Shown here: in pieces, positions 51,500-60,859 of the stretch
How positions within the stretch are numbered: position 1 is the first letter of the stretch
How the letters are laid out: each line of letters starts with the position of its first letter
From: CAWHYG01 sp963833505
GTDB taxonomy: Bacteria; Eisenbacteria; RBG-16-71-46; CAIMUX01
NCBI GenBank assembly: GCA_963833505.1
Contig: CAWHYG010000007.1
Coordinates: 1,860,001 to 1,924,000 of the forward strand
Length of the DNA stretch: 64,000 bases
Direction: 5' to 3'
The notes under the pieces: model-generated
Database searches by the model: none
What the model was told of the DNA's origin: nothing
The model's input: the letters and a program-made list of their open reading frames with translations, nothing else
Translations under genes and position numbers: made by a program

Positions 51500-52005
51500 G
51501 TCCGCGGACCGTGCGGATCGAGCAAAGCCGGGTCATTCCGGCGCCACCCGAAGCGGTGTACCGCGCCTTCGCGGACCCCGGGACGCATACCGCATTCACC
51601 GGAGGCAAGGCGACCGGACACGCGCGCCCCGGAGCGCGATTCACCGCCTGGGATGGATATATCTTCGGTCGAACCCTGGGCGCCGAGCCGCCCCGGCGCC
51701 TGGTCCAGGAATGGCAGACCACGGAGTGGCCGGAGGGCGCGCCGCCGTCGCGGCTGGAGCTTCGGTTCCAACCGCACCCGCGAGGAACCAAGGCGACGTT
51801 GGTCCAGACCCGGGTGCCGCCAGGTCAGGCTGCCGACTACCGGTCGGGCTGGATCGAGTACTACTGGAGGCCGCTCCGAGCCTGGTTCGAGCGGGAGTCG
51901 AGGCCTGGTCAGGCGCGGCGGGCCGGAGCCCGACCGGCACAGACCGGCACCAAGGCCGGGGCCGGAACCCGACCGGCGCGAACCCGCTCGACCAAAGCCC
52001 GTTAG
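51496..52005 (+). CDS. SRPBCC/AHSA1-type START-like domain protein
   Basis: A 169-residue protein. Residues 1-135 form a helix-grip fold: IEQSRVIPAPPEAVYRAFADPG, GARFTAWDGYIFGRTL, RLVQEWQTTEWPEG and the final helix SGWIEYYWRPLRAWFE, as in activator-of-Hsp90-homologue (AHSA1) proteins that bind hydrophobic ligands. A repetitive Ala/Arg/Gly/Thr tail (residues 140-169) follows. It is coupled to the preceding lipoprotein gene and sits 17 bases before gpmI. Confidence 0.8.
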   Translation: MSPRTVRIEQSRVIPAPPEAVYRAFADPGTHTAFTGGKATGHARPGARFTAWDGYIFGRTLGAEPPRRLVQEWQTTEWPEGAPPSRLELRFQPHPRGTKATLVQTRVPPGQAADYRSGWIEYYWRPLRAWFERESRPGQARRAGARPAQTGTKAGAGTRPARTRSTKAR

Positions 52006-52022
52006 CAACCGGAGTGTGATCC

Positions 52023-53681
52023 ATGGATTGGACCCTGAAGCCTCTGCCGAACCGCACCGCACCCGCGGGTCCTCTCGTGCTCGTGATCATGGATGGAATC
52101 GGAGTCGGCCCGGGAGACGACGGGGACGCGGTCGCCCAGGCCCGGACTCCTGTTCTCGATGATCTCCGGGCGCACCATCCCTGGCGGACCCTCCGGGCCC
52201 ACGGCACCGCGGTCGGGCTTCCGGACGATTCCGACATGGGCAATTCCGAGGTCGGCCACAACGCCCTGGGCGCCGGCCGGGTCTTCGATCAGGGCGCCAA
52301 GCTGGTCAATCGCGCCATCGCCGACGGAAGCCTTTTTCACGGGAAGGTCTGGACGGAGCTGACACAGAACTGCCGGGACCGCCGGACCCCGCTGCATCTG
52401 ATCGGCCTTCTCTCCGACGGCAACGTCCACTCCCACATCGACCAGCTCTTCGCCCTGATCCGCGAGGCGGCGCGCATCGGCCTCGAGGAGGTTTACATCC
52501 ATCCTCTTCTGGACGGCCGCGACGTGCCGGAGACGTCGGCCCTGATCTACGTCGACCGGCTCGAGCAGCTCCTGGCCGAGTACGACGGCAAGGACGGGCG
52601 CAGCTACCAGATCGCCTCCGGCGGCGGCCGGATGATCACGACGATGGACCGGTACGAAGCCGATTGGCGGATCGTCGAGACGGGCTGGAACGCCCACGTC
52701 CACGGAGCAGCCCGGCTGTTTCCTTCGGCTCGGGAGGCGATCGAAACGTACCGGCGGGAACAGGCGGGGATCGCCGACCAGTTCCTGCCTGCCTTCACGA
52801 TCGCGAACCGGGAGGGCAAGCCCCTCGCGCCGATTGAGGACGGCGCCAGCGTCGTCTTCTTCAACTTCCGGGGAGACCGCGCCATCGAGATCAGCCGCGC
52901 CTTCGAGGACGACTCCTTCGACAAGTTCGACCGCGGGCGGCGCCCGCAGGTGCTGTACGCCGGGATGATGCAGTACGACGGCGACTTCGGCATCCCCAAG
53001 CTCTACCTGGTATCCCCACCGGCGATCGCCTGCACGCTCGGCGAGTACATGGCGAAGAACCGGATCCCGCAGCTCGCCTGCAGCGAGACGCAGAAGTTCG
53101 GCCACGTGACCTACTTCTGGAACGGCAACCGCGGAGGGATGTTCGACCCGGACGTCGAAACGTACCGCGAGGTCCCGTCCGACCGCGTCCCCTTCGAGCA
53201 ACGCCCCTGGATGAAGGCGGCCGAGATCACGGACGTCATGATCTCGGAGCTTCTCGGCGGGCGCTTCCGCTTCGCGCGGTGCAACTACCCCAACGGGGAC
53301 ATGGTGGGCCACACGGGGGTCTTCGAGGCGACGGTCGTGGCGGTCGAGGCGGTGGACCTCTCGCTGGGGCGCCTGCTCAGGACCGTGGCCGGTCTTCATG
53401 GCATCGCTCTGGTCACGGCCGACCACGGGAATGCCGATGAGATGATCGAGCGGGACATGTCGGGGAAGTTCGTGATCGATCCGAACACCGGCCGGCCCGC
53501 CGCCCGGACCAGCCACAGCCTGAATCCGGTGCCCTTCGCCGTCTATGATCCGGCGAACCCGCAAGGCCACCGGCTGCGGGCGGACCTTCCGGGCGCCGGC
53601 CTGGCCAACGTGGCGGCGACCATCTTGAATCTCCTGGGTTACGAGGCGCCGCCGGGATACGAGCCCGGACTCGTGGAGTAG
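52023..53681 (+). CDS. gpmI: 2,3-bisphosphoglycerate-independent phosphoglycerate mutase
   Basis: A 552-residue enzyme that interconverts 3- and 2-phosphoglycerate in glycolysis and gluconeogenesis. The alkaline-phosphatase-like core has VLVIMDGIGVG (first metal Asp), the nucleophile Ser in DMGNSEVGHNALGAG, and VTADHGNADEM with RTSHSLNPVP near the C-terminus for the Mn ions. The inserted phosphotransferase domain contains LLSDGNVHSHIDQLFAL and HPLLDGRDVP. Length is normal. It is followed after 7 bases by serS, suggesting a housekeeping operon. Confidence 0.97.
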   Translation: MDWTLKPLPNRTAPAGPLVLVIMDGIGVGPGDDGDAVAQARTPVLDDLRAHHPWRTLRAHGTAVGLPDDSDMGNSEVGHNALGAGRVFDQGAKLVNRAIADGSLFHGKVWTELTQNCRDRRTPLHLIGLLSDGNVHSHIDQLFALIREAARIGLEEVYIHPLLDGRDVPETSALIYVDRLEQLLAEYDGKDGRSYQIASGGGRMITTMDRYEADWRIVETGWNAHVHGAARLFPSAREAIETYRREQAGIADQFLPAFTIANREGKPLAPIEDGASVVFFNFRGDRAIEISRAFEDDSFDKFDRGRRPQVLYAGMMQYDGDFGIPKLYLVSPPAIACTLGEYMAKNRIPQLACSETQKFGHVTYFWNGNRGGMFDPDVETYREVPSDRVPFEQRPWMKAAEITDVMISELLGGRFRFARCNYPNGDMVGHTGVFEATVVAVEAVDLSLGRLLRTVAGLHGIALVTADHGNADEMIERDMSGKFVIDPNTGRPAARTSHSLNPVPFAVYDPANPQGHRLRADLPGAGLANVAATILNLLGYEAPPGYEPGLVE

Positions 53682-53688
53682 GGGAAGC

Positions 53689-54963
53689 ATGCTGGATTAC
53701 AAGTTCATCAAGGATCACCTGCCCGAGGTCGAGGCGAACATCGCTCATCGCTTCATGAAGGCCGACGCGCGCCAGGTCGTCGAGCTGTACGACCGGCGCG
53801 CGGCCGCGCAACGGGAGCTGGAGGACGAGCGCCGGCTCCGGAACGAGAACGCCGAGCGGATGAAGGCCCGGCTCGAGCCCGAAGAGCGCGCCCGGCTGGT
53901 CGTAGAGGGCAAGGCCCTCAAGGAGAAGATCGGCGCCCTCGAGAAGGAGTTCGCGGAGCTGGAGACGCGTCTCGCGGCCGAAGCGGCGAAGATTCCGAAC
54001 CTGGCGCATCCGGACGCACCGGTCGGCAGGGAAGACAAGGACAACCTGGAGGTCAAGCGCGTCGGGGAACCGCCGCGATTCGATTTCGAGCCCAAGGACC
54101 ACGTCGAGCTGGGCCGGGATCTCGACCTGATCGACTTCGACGCCGGCACGCGCGTCTCGGGCACGAAGTTCTACTACCTCAAGAACCAGGCGGTCATTCT
54201 CGAGCTGGCCCTGGTCCGCTATGCCCTCGACGTGCTGGAGCGGCACGGCTTCACCCTGCTCATGACACCGGACATCGCGAAGACCGAGATCCTCGAGGGG
54301 ATCGGCTTCAACCCGCGCGGCGCCGAGTCGAACGTCTACACCCTGGAAGGAGAGGACGCCTGCCTCATCGGCACCGCGGAGATCACGCTCGGCGGCTATC
54401 ACGCCGGCTCCGTCCTGGAGAAGAGCGCGCTGCCGCTGCGTCTGGCCGGCCTCTCCCACTGCTTCCGCCGCGAAGCAGGCGCGGCCGGGCAGTTCTCCAA
54501 GGGCCTCTACCGCGTCCACCAGTTCACGAAGGTGGAGATGTTCGCCTACACCCTGCCCGAAGCCTCCGAAGCGATGCACGACGAGCTGCGGGCGATCGAG
54601 GAGGAGATCTTCAGCGGCCTCGGCATCCCCTATCGCGTGGTCGACACCTGCACCGGGGATCTCGGCGCTCCCGCCTACCGGAAATGGGATCTGGAAGCAT
54701 GGATGCCCGGCCGGAACAACGGGGAATGGGGCGAGGTCACCTCGACCTCCAATTGCACGGACTATCAGTCCAGGCGCCTCAACGTGCGCTTCCGGGATGA
54801 CGACGGGCGCAGCCGCTACGTCCACATGCTGAACGGGACGGCCATCGCCTGCTCGCGCGGGCTGATCGCGGTCCTCGAGAACGGCCAGCGCGCGGACGGA
54901 TCGATCGGCGTTCCGCCGGTCCTCGTCCCCTACTGCGGATTCGCCGAGATCCGCCGGCGCTGA
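53689..54963 (+). CDS. serS: Seryl-tRNA synthetase
   Basis: A 424-residue class II synthetase that charges tRNA-Ser. The N-terminal coiled-coil arm (residues 30-105) is rich in Arg/Glu. The catalytic core shows GFTLLMTPDIAKTEILEG, the TAEITLGGYHAG loop, motif 2 CFRREAGAAGQFSKGLYRVHQF, and motif 3 with NGTAIACSRGLIAVLEN near the end. TAEITLGGYHAG differs from the common TAEVPLTN form but is found in a bacterial subgroup. GGGGAAGC precedes ATG 53689. Confidence 0.97.
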   Translation: MLDYKFIKDHLPEVEANIAHRFMKADARQVVELYDRRAAAQRELEDERRLRNENAERMKARLEPEERARLVVEGKALKEKIGALEKEFAELETRLAAEAAKIPNLAHPDAPVGREDKDNLEVKRVGEPPRFDFEPKDHVELGRDLDLIDFDAGTRVSGTKFYYLKNQAVILELALVRYALDVLERHGFTLLMTPDIAKTEILEGIGFNPRGAESNVYTLEGEDACLIGTAEITLGGYHAGSVLEKSALPLRLAGLSHCFRREAGAAGQFSKGLYRVHQFTKVEMFAYTLPEASEAMHDELRAIEEEIFSGLGIPYRVVDTCTGDLGAPAYRKWDLEAWMPGRNNGEWGEVTSTSNCTDYQSRRLNVRFRDDDGRSRYVHMLNGTAIACSRGLIAVLENGQRADGSIGVPPVLVPYCGFAEIRRR

Positions 54964-55137
54964 GGGGACTCGCCGGGCGCCAACCGGACCAAGGAACGCG
55001 GCTGACGCCCGCGGGCGGAACGCTCGCGGCGCGGGCCGGACGACGCGCGTTGACGTTGTTGGCCGGACGTGGTTCCCCCGAAATCGCGCTGACCGCTGCG
55101 CACCAGGCGGACGGCCCCGGCCCGGCGCGCCGGCGCG

Positions 55138-56295
55138 TCACTGTCCGGAGCCGCCTGGTCCCGCCGTTTCCCGCTGCTTCTTGATCGCCTCGAGGCGGTC
55201 GAAGGCGCGGCCCGCCTCGGCATCCCGGCCCAGGCGGCGTAGGGCCAATCCGACCAGGTAGTACGCGTCCGGCCGGAGGGAATCGAGAGCGGCGGCACGT
55301 TGGGCCGTGGACAGCGCGTCGTCGAGCCGGTTCTGCTCGAGACGGATGTTGGCGATCAGGAGCAGGAGATCGTAGTCGCGATCGGACTCGCTCAGGGCCG
55401 AGGTCAGCTCCTGGACCGCTTCGTCGCTCCGTCCCATTTCGTGGAGGCAGCTCGCCAGGCCGATCCGGACGTCGATGTCGAGCGGCGATGCCGCCAGGAC
55501 CTTCTGGAAGTACCGGACGGCCTCGGGGCACACCTGGTTCTCGAAGTAGAGCACCCCGAGAAACCGGAGGACCTCCGGGCTGTCGGGGGCGAGCTCGAGG
55601 GCCTTGTTGGCCGCCAGCACCGCCTCGTGAAACCTTCCGGCCTCCGACTCGAGAATCGCCAGGTTGTACCAGCCCTCCGACCGGCTGGGATAGAGCTGGA
55701 TCACCTTCTCGCGCAGCGGCCGCGCCGAGTTCCAGTCCTTGTTCCGTTCGTAGACCACGGCCAGGTCGCTCAGGGCGTTGAAGGTGTCGCCTTCCAGATC
55801 GTGCACCCTCTGAAAGCAGCGCAGCGCGGTCGCATTGTCGTTGCCTTCCAGCGCCAGCTCCCCCAGAAGCCCGATGGCATCGGCGTTGGCCGGATCCAGG
55901 CGGACGGCGCGGGAAAGGGCCGCGTGAGCGGAGTCGGGTTGCTGGACCTCGAACAGCACGTGCCCCAGTCCGGCCCAGGCCGGGGCGGAAGCGGAGTCGG
56001 AGGCGATGGCCCGCCGGTAGAATCCGGCCGACTCCTTCCAAAGCCGCATCGAGCGGTATCCGTCCCCCAGAGCCACCAGGACCTTGATGCTGTCCCCTTC
56101 GAGCTGGCGCGCGCCCTGGAGCAGGAGGATCCCGGCGTTGTACTGGCCGTCCTGGAAGAGGGATTGGGCCTGCCGGACCGCCTCATCCACGTCCGATCGC
56201 TTTTCTCCCCCGCAAGCGGGCGAACCGGCGACCGCCGACAGCAGCGCGAGCGCGATTGCGAGAAGCGCGCGACGATGGAGAACGCGCATGGCCAT
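55138..56295 (-). CDS. TPR-repeat protein, probable lipoprotein
   Basis: A 385-residue protein. A signal sequence (LLAIALALLSAVAGSPAC) has a possible lipobox Cys near residue 28, with Pro at -2 making it atypical. About nine tetratricopeptide repeats follow, e.g. APAWAGLGHVLFEVQQPDSAHAA. TPR proteins act as protein-binding scaffolds. It ends the minus-strand run after motB with a gap of 23 bases, so it may be co-expressed with the stator genes. ATG 56289 is an alternative start two codons later. Confidence 0.85.
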   Translation of the reverse strand: MAMRVLHRRALLAIALALLSAVAGSPACGGEKRSDVDEAVRQAQSLFQDGQYNAGILLLQGARQLEGDSIKVLVALGDGYRSMRLWKESAGFYRRAIASDSASAPAWAGLGHVLFEVQQPDSAHAALSRAVRLDPANADAIGLLGELALEGNDNATALRCFQRVHDLEGDTFNALSDLAVVYERNKDWNSARPLREKVIQLYPSRSEGWYNLAILESEAGRFHEAVLAANKALELAPDSPEVLRFLGVLYFENQVCPEAVRYFQKVLAASPLDIDVRIGLASCLHEMGRSDEAVQELTSALSESDRDYDLLLLIANIRLEQNRLDDALSTAQRAAALDSLRPDAYYLVGLALRRLGRDAEAGRAFDRLEAIKKQRETAGPGGSGQ

Positions 56296-56318
56296 GCTGG
56301 AAACAGGATATCAGAACT

Positions 56319-57029
56319 CTACGGCCCCGCCGCGCTCCGCGAGAGCAGAAGCTCCACCCGCCGGTTCCGCGCCCTTCCGGCAGCGTCGTCGTTCGGAGAG
56401 ACCGGCTTCGTGTCCGCATAACCCACGGCGGTGAGCCGCTCCGGGGGAACTCCGTCCGAGATGAGGTCCCGCACGACGCTGCCCGCCCGGGCCGCGGACA
56501 GTTCCCAGTTGGACGGGTAGACGGGGCTCTTGATCGGCAGGTCGTCGGTGTGACCCTCGACCCAGATCTGGTAGGGATAGCGGGCCAGGATGCGCGAGAG
56601 GTCGGCGAGAAGGCTCAGCGACTGGGCGCGGACGGCGGTTGTGCCGGGCTCGAACAGGATGCCTCCGGCGATCCTGAGGCGCACCCCTTCCGGCGAGTAC
56701 AGGATCTGGATCGGCCCACCGGGGCCGAATTTCCGGACCAGGTTCGCCAGATCCTTCTCCACCCCCAGACGGGCTCCGGTGGCGCCGGGCGCGATGCCGC
56801 GGTCGGAAGAAGCGCCGAGGGACGGATCCGCCGACTCGGGCGCCCCCGCGCCGAACGCCTGCTTCAGGCTGGCGGCCATGGCCCGGTACCGCGCCAGGTC
56901 CATGTTCGAGTAGGAGATGAGAAGGACGAAGAACACCAGGAGCACCGAGAGCATGTCCGCGTAGGTCAGGGCCCAGACCGGGGCGGTCGGCTCCTCCGGA
57001 CGCGGTAGAGAGAAGTCTCGCCGGCTCAT
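56319..57029 (-). CDS. motB: Flagellar stator protein MotB / OmpA-like
   Basis: A 236-residue protein. One membrane helix contains the proton-channel Asp (LTYADMLSVLLVFFVLL, D25). A plug/linker region follows, then an OmpA-type peptidoglycan-binding domain (WVEGHTDDLPIKSP, NWELSAARAGSVVRDL, ARNRRVELLL). With MotA it forms the ion-driven stator of the flagellar motor; a gliding-type or other proton-driven complex is an alternative. The gap to motA is 36 bases. Confidence 0.92.
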   Translation of the reverse strand: MSRRDFSLPRPEEPTAPVWALTYADMLSVLLVFFVLLISYSNMDLARYRAMAASLKQAFGAGAPESADPSLGASSDRGIAPGATGARLGVEKDLANLVRKFGPGGPIQILYSPEGVRLRIAGGILFEPGTTAVRAQSLSLLADLSRILARYPYQIWVEGHTDDLPIKSPVYPSNWELSAARAGSVVRDLISDGVPPERLTAVGYADTKPVSPNDDAAGRARNRRVELLLSRSAAGP

Positions 57030-57065
57030 GGCTGCCCGTCTCTCCCGGCTCGCTTCATCGCCCGA

Positions 57066-57848
57066 TCAAGCCGCCGGAGCGCGCCGGCGCCGGGGACGCG
57101 GCCTTTCGCCCGCCGCGGATTCGATGAGCCCGAGGAGGCGCCGTTCGACCAGCCGCGGATGATGTCCGGCCAGGATCGCGAGAAGCCCCTGGATCACGAT
57201 CTCGCGGTTCACGATCTCCCGGCGCCCGCGCTCGGCCAGCCGGTCGGCCAGCGGCAGGAACAACAGGTAGGCCAGGAAGGCGCCGTAGAACGTGGTCAGG
57301 AGGGCGACCGCCATCGCGCCGCCGATCCTGGAGGGATCGTCGATCCGAGTGAGCATCTGCACCAGTCCGATCAGCGTGCCGATCATGCCGAAAGCCGGGC
57401 AGGAGGTGCCGATCGTGCGAAGCAGCCGCTGCCCCCGATCGAGGCTCTCGAGCGCCGTCGCGACCTCAGACCGGAGGACGCTGTCGATGGTCGCGGGATC
57501 CAGTCCATCCACGCACAGCTCGATGCCCCGGCGCAGGAAGGGATCGCTCACCGGCGCCTTCTCCATCGCCAGCAGGCTTTCCCTCCGGACCAGGAGCGCC
57601 AGGTCCGACAGGCGATAGACGAGCGAAAGCGGGGATGCCGGCTGCCCCGCGAGCGCAGAACGGGTCACCTGGCCGGTCTCGACGATGACGCGAAATGGAA
57701 ACCGGATCAGCGTCGAGGCGAAAATGCCTCCGCCGATGATGAGGAGCGCCGGGAAATTCCAGAAGGCCGCCTTGGACGGACCCAGGAAGATCGCCACCCC
57801 GATGATCAGGATGCCGAGCACGATGCCGGCGGCGACCGATCTTTCCAT
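57066..57848 (-). CDS. motA: Flagellar stator protein MotA
   Basis: A 260-residue protein with four membrane helices: VAAGIVLGILIIGVAIF; FPALLIIGGGIFAST; GTSCPAFGMIGTLIGLVQML; MAVALLTTFYGAFLAYLLFLPLA. The third and fourth carry the MotA/TolQ/ExbB signature. A basic cytoplasmic tail ends the protein. ATG 57848 follows GAGGA with a 7-base spacer; GTG 57854 is possible. The HDOD protein gene ends 10 bases upstream, so signalling protein, motA, motB and the TPR protein are likely one operon. Confidence 0.92.
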   Translation of the reverse strand: MERSVAAGIVLGILIIGVAIFLGPSKAAFWNFPALLIIGGGIFASTLIRFPFRVIVETGQVTRSALAGQPASPLSLVYRLSDLALLVRRESLLAMEKAPVSDPFLRRGIELCVDGLDPATIDSVLRSEVATALESLDRGQRLLRTIGTSCPAFGMIGTLIGLVQMLTRIDDPSRIGGAMAVALLTTFYGAFLAYLLFLPLADRLAERGRREIVNREIVIQGLLAILAGHHPRLVERRLLGLIESAAGERPRPRRRRAPAA

Positions 57849-57858
57849 GCGCACGTCC

Positions 57859-59229
57859 TCAGTCCAGAAGGCTCAGGAAGGCCTGGGCCTGCTCCCATTC
57901 CGTCTTGAAGTCCTCGCGGGCGGCCGCGACGTGCGCTTCGGTCAGGCCGACCATCGCGGCGGCCGCGGAGTCCGGAGTCCCGATGTCCCAGATCGCGATG
58001 GCGGTCGAGTCCGCGGGCGGCGCCTTTGGATCGCGAGATCCGGTTGCCGCCGTCCCGGGCTGTACCGTGGCGCCGATCCACTCTGCGGGCGGCGCCTTCT
58101 CGGCTTCCGGCGCCAGCAGCGCCCCGGCCAGGTGCACGACCGCGGCCAGGGCGGGGTCTTTGCGCGCGCGCGACGGCGCGTGATGGCACGCGATCGCCTC
58201 GCAGATCGCGTCGGGAAAGTTCCATTTCCGGGCCAGGGCGCCCCCAACCACGGCGTGGTCCAGACCGAACACCTCCGCTTCGACCTCGACCAGCGGCCGG
58301 CCCCCGGACAGAACCGCGTCGAGCACGATCCGGAAACCAGCGTGGTAGTACTGGTCCAGGATCAGAATCCCCATGTCGTGCATGAGACCGGCCAGAAAGG
58401 CCTGATCCGGATCGACGCGGCCGACCCTCCCGGCGAGAAGCTCGGCCCCGGTGGCGCAGGCCACGCTGTGGCGCCAGAGCAGGACGCGATTGAAGCGTCG
58501 ATCGCGCGCGCCCTCCCCGAACGTCCGGACGAGGACGGCCGAGAGCGCCATGTTGCGGATGGTCCGGGCTCCCAGGATCACGATGGCGTGATGGATCGAC
58601 GCCACCGGCTCGGCCCGGCGATAGAAGGGCGAGTTCACCATCCGGAGGATCGAGGCGACCATGGATTGATCCTGTCCCGCCATGCTCGCCAGCTCTTCCG
58701 CGGACACCGCGGGATCGTCCACCAGGGCGAGGATGCGCGTGACCACCTGCGGGAGGTCGGGAAGGTGCTCGATCGATTCCAGGTCCACGCGGAAACGAGC
58801 CCCGAAGGGCTTCTTTCCGGCCGCCCGGGCCGCGGTCGGGCACCGGGATCGCTCCTCCAGCCGCGCCCGGATCGCTTCCACGTCCGGCGCGGGCCGGTCG
58901 AGCGCCAGAGCGTCCAGAAGATCGCGGAACGCCCGGATCGCTTCCGAGAAGACGCCGGCATCCTCGATCTCGAATCGATGAGCCGGCTGGCGGAGAGCGG
59001 TCGCGAGCGCCTCCATCGCGGCTCCCAGATCCGACGGCTCCGGAAATCCGAACTGAAGCGAAGAACCCTTCAGACTGTGGCTGAGGCGCTGGAGAACCTC
59101 CAGGTCGGGCCCCTCGTGTCCCTGGAGACCCTGCTCGATGAGGTCGAGGTTGGCGCGCGACGACCGGAGGTAGAGGGCGATGAGCTCATCGGGCGGGACG
59201 TCTTCTGGCAAACGGTCGGATCTGATCAC
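57859..59229 (-). CDS. HPt-HDOD signalling protein
   Basis: A 456-residue protein. The N-terminal HPt domain carries LSHSLKGSSLQFGFP (H51 as phospho-acceptor). The HDOD domain (about 140-350) shows LPDLPQVVTRILALVDDPAVSAEELA, SILRMVNSPFYRR, HHAIVILGARTIRNMALS and LMHDMGILILDQYY. HDOD proteins usually act in chemotaxis and motility signalling. The linked position before motA fits this. GTG 59229 follows GGAGGAGCGA; an upstream ATG-like start at 59310 would add a basic tail without signal. Confidence 0.85.
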   Translation of the reverse strand: MIRSDRLPEDVPPDELIALYLRSSRANLDLIEQGLQGHEGPDLEVLQRLSHSLKGSSLQFGFPEPSDLGAAMEALATALRQPAHRFEIEDAGVFSEAIRAFRDLLDALALDRPAPDVEAIRARLEERSRCPTAARAAGKKPFGARFRVDLESIEHLPDLPQVVTRILALVDDPAVSAEELASMAGQDQSMVASILRMVNSPFYRRAEPVASIHHAIVILGARTIRNMALSAVLVRTFGEGARDRRFNRVLLWRHSVACATGAELLAGRVGRVDPDQAFLAGLMHDMGILILDQYYHAGFRIVLDAVLSGGRPLVEVEAEVFGLDHAVVGGALARKWNFPDAICEAIACHHAPSRARKDPALAAVVHLAGALLAPEAEKAPPAEWIGATVQPGTAATGSRDPKAPPADSTAIAIWDIGTPDSAAAAMVGLTEAHVAAAREDFKTEWEQAQAFLSLLD

Positions 59230-59340
59230 TCGCTCCTCCTCGAGCCGTGGCCGGGCAGCGGCGCTCCCGCGACCCCTGCGGGGCGCGCAAGAACTCCTGG
59301 CTATTGGCACTCCCGGATGAAGTATCGGCCGGAGAAGCGG

Positions 59341-60822
59341 TTATCTTGAGGGGCTGACGTCCGCCCGTTTCGGAGCGTAGGTCTCGAAGTAGCGGTTCAC
59401 GCCGTCGGCCAGGGCGCCGGCCAGCCGGTCGCGGTGATCCGGATCCATGAGGTTCCGGCGATCCGCCACGCTCGAGATGAACCCCAGCTCGACCAGGACC
59501 GACGGAACCTGGAACGATCGAAGCACCGCGAAGCCCGCCTGCTTCACCCCGCGCGCCTCCGCCAGATCCTTGCCCGTGAGCGTGTCCAGAATGACCTCGG
59601 CGGCATGGCTGCTCCGGAGCAGGGTGTCCGACTGGCGCAGATCGAGACCGAACGGAAGCGTGGCCAGCGCCTCATCCTCTTCGACCACGTACTCCGGATC
59701 CGCCTCGTTCTCGAGGCGGGCCAGCTCGCGGGAGGCCTGATCCGACGCGGCTCCGAGGGACAGGAAGAACACCTCGGCGCCCTTGGCCGCGCCGCTGGGC
59801 GCGGCATTCACGTGGATGCTCACGAACAGGTCCGCGTTCTTGCGCTCGGCGAGGCGCATCCGATCCCGGAGCGGGATCAGGACGTCGCGATCGCGCGTCA
59901 AGATCGCCTTGATCCCTGGCTCCCGATTGAGGCGTTCCACCAGCAGCCGACCCACGTCCAGAGTCACGTCCTTCTCGCGCAGGCCGTTGCGGATCGCTCC
60001 CGGATCGGTCCCTCCGTGACCCGGATCCACGACGACGATGCGCGGCCCCTGACGCCGGGGAAGCGGAGCCGCCGGAGTCGTGGCCCCGGCTGCGAGTGGA
60101 GGTTTCGGGGTTCCTGAGGTCCCGACGCCTGCGGGACCTGCCGTTCCGATTCCCCCGGGCAAAGACCCCGACGGTCTGGCTCTCCCCGGCGCGGATCCGG
60201 CATATGGATCTCCGGCGCCAACCGCGACGTCTCCCGGAGCTTCGGGCCCGGGAACCCGCGCCACAGCCGGCGTCGAAGGCGACACCGGTTTCTTCGGCGG
60301 CGAGACCCTTCGGGAGGCCGGCCAAGGCGCCGCCGGCTTCTTCGGCGACGAGACCTTCCGGGAAGGCGATGCGAGCGCGGGGTCCTGAGGCGCCGCGACT
60401 CCCCGGGGAAGCAGATCGACGACGATTCTCTCGGGCAGATCCTTCTCCCGGTGGACCCGCAGCACTTTGGATCGAACCCGGCCGCGAAAGCGGATCCAGA
60501 GGTCGGTCGACTTCCGCCGCGCCGCCTGGATCCGGCCTCCCTCGTAGAGCCCTTTGGGACCGGGGGGAAACGCGAAGTCGGCAGCGGGACGCACGCCGGT
60601 GAGATGGAGCAGGAGCGCGCTGTCCCCTTGCGCCGAAGAATGGAGGGCGCCGGGCGCTCCGCTCAGCTCCAGGACGAGGCGCGTGCGTTCGGAGGTGGCG
60701 CCGATCCGGACTCGCAGCAACTCCGCGGAAGCTCCGGTCCTCGCGGTGAGGCCCAGGAAGAGCAGAAGTACGCAAGCCTGGGTGAAGAAGACGGGCGCCT
60801 TGACGGTCTGCGTCCCAGGCAC
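59341..60822 (-). CDS. N-acetylmuramoyl-L-alanine amidase (AMIN + Amidase_3)
   Basis: A 493-residue exported enzyme. After a signal sequence (FTQACVLLLFLGLTARTGASA) comes an AMIN-type domain (LLRVRIGATSERTRLVLELSG...). A Pro/Lys/Gly/Ala-rich linker (residues 145-250) follows. The zinc amidase domain has VVVDPGHGGTDPGAIRNGLREKDV (His), FVSIHVNAAPS (His) and PSVLVELGFISS (Glu), cleaving the peptide stem from muramic acid. The GTG start at 60822 places the signal at the N-terminus. It follows the M23 endopeptidase gene by 37 bases, so two wall hydrolases are paired. Confidence 0.88.
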   Translation of the reverse strand: MPGTQTVKAPVFFTQACVLLLFLGLTARTGASAELLRVRIGATSERTRLVLELSGAPGALHSSAQGDSALLLHLTGVRPAADFAFPPGPKGLYEGGRIQAARRKSTDLWIRFRGRVRSKVLRVHREKDLPERIVVDLLPRGVAAPQDPALASPSRKVSSPKKPAAPWPASRRVSPPKKPVSPSTPAVARVPGPEAPGDVAVGAGDPYAGSAPGRARPSGSLPGGIGTAGPAGVGTSGTPKPPLAAGATTPAAPLPRRQGPRIVVVDPGHGGTDPGAIRNGLREKDVTLDVGRLLVERLNREPGIKAILTRDRDVLIPLRDRMRLAERKNADLFVSIHVNAAPSGAAKGAEVFFLSLGAASDQASRELARLENEADPEYVVEEDEALATLPFGLDLRQSDTLLRSSHAAEVILDTLTGKDLAEARGVKQAGFAVLRSFQVPSVLVELGFISSVADRRNLMDPDHRDRLAGALADGVNRYFETYAPKRADVSPSR

Positions 60823-60859
60823 GGGAGCAGGATCCGCCCCGCGGAGCCCGGAGTCCGCC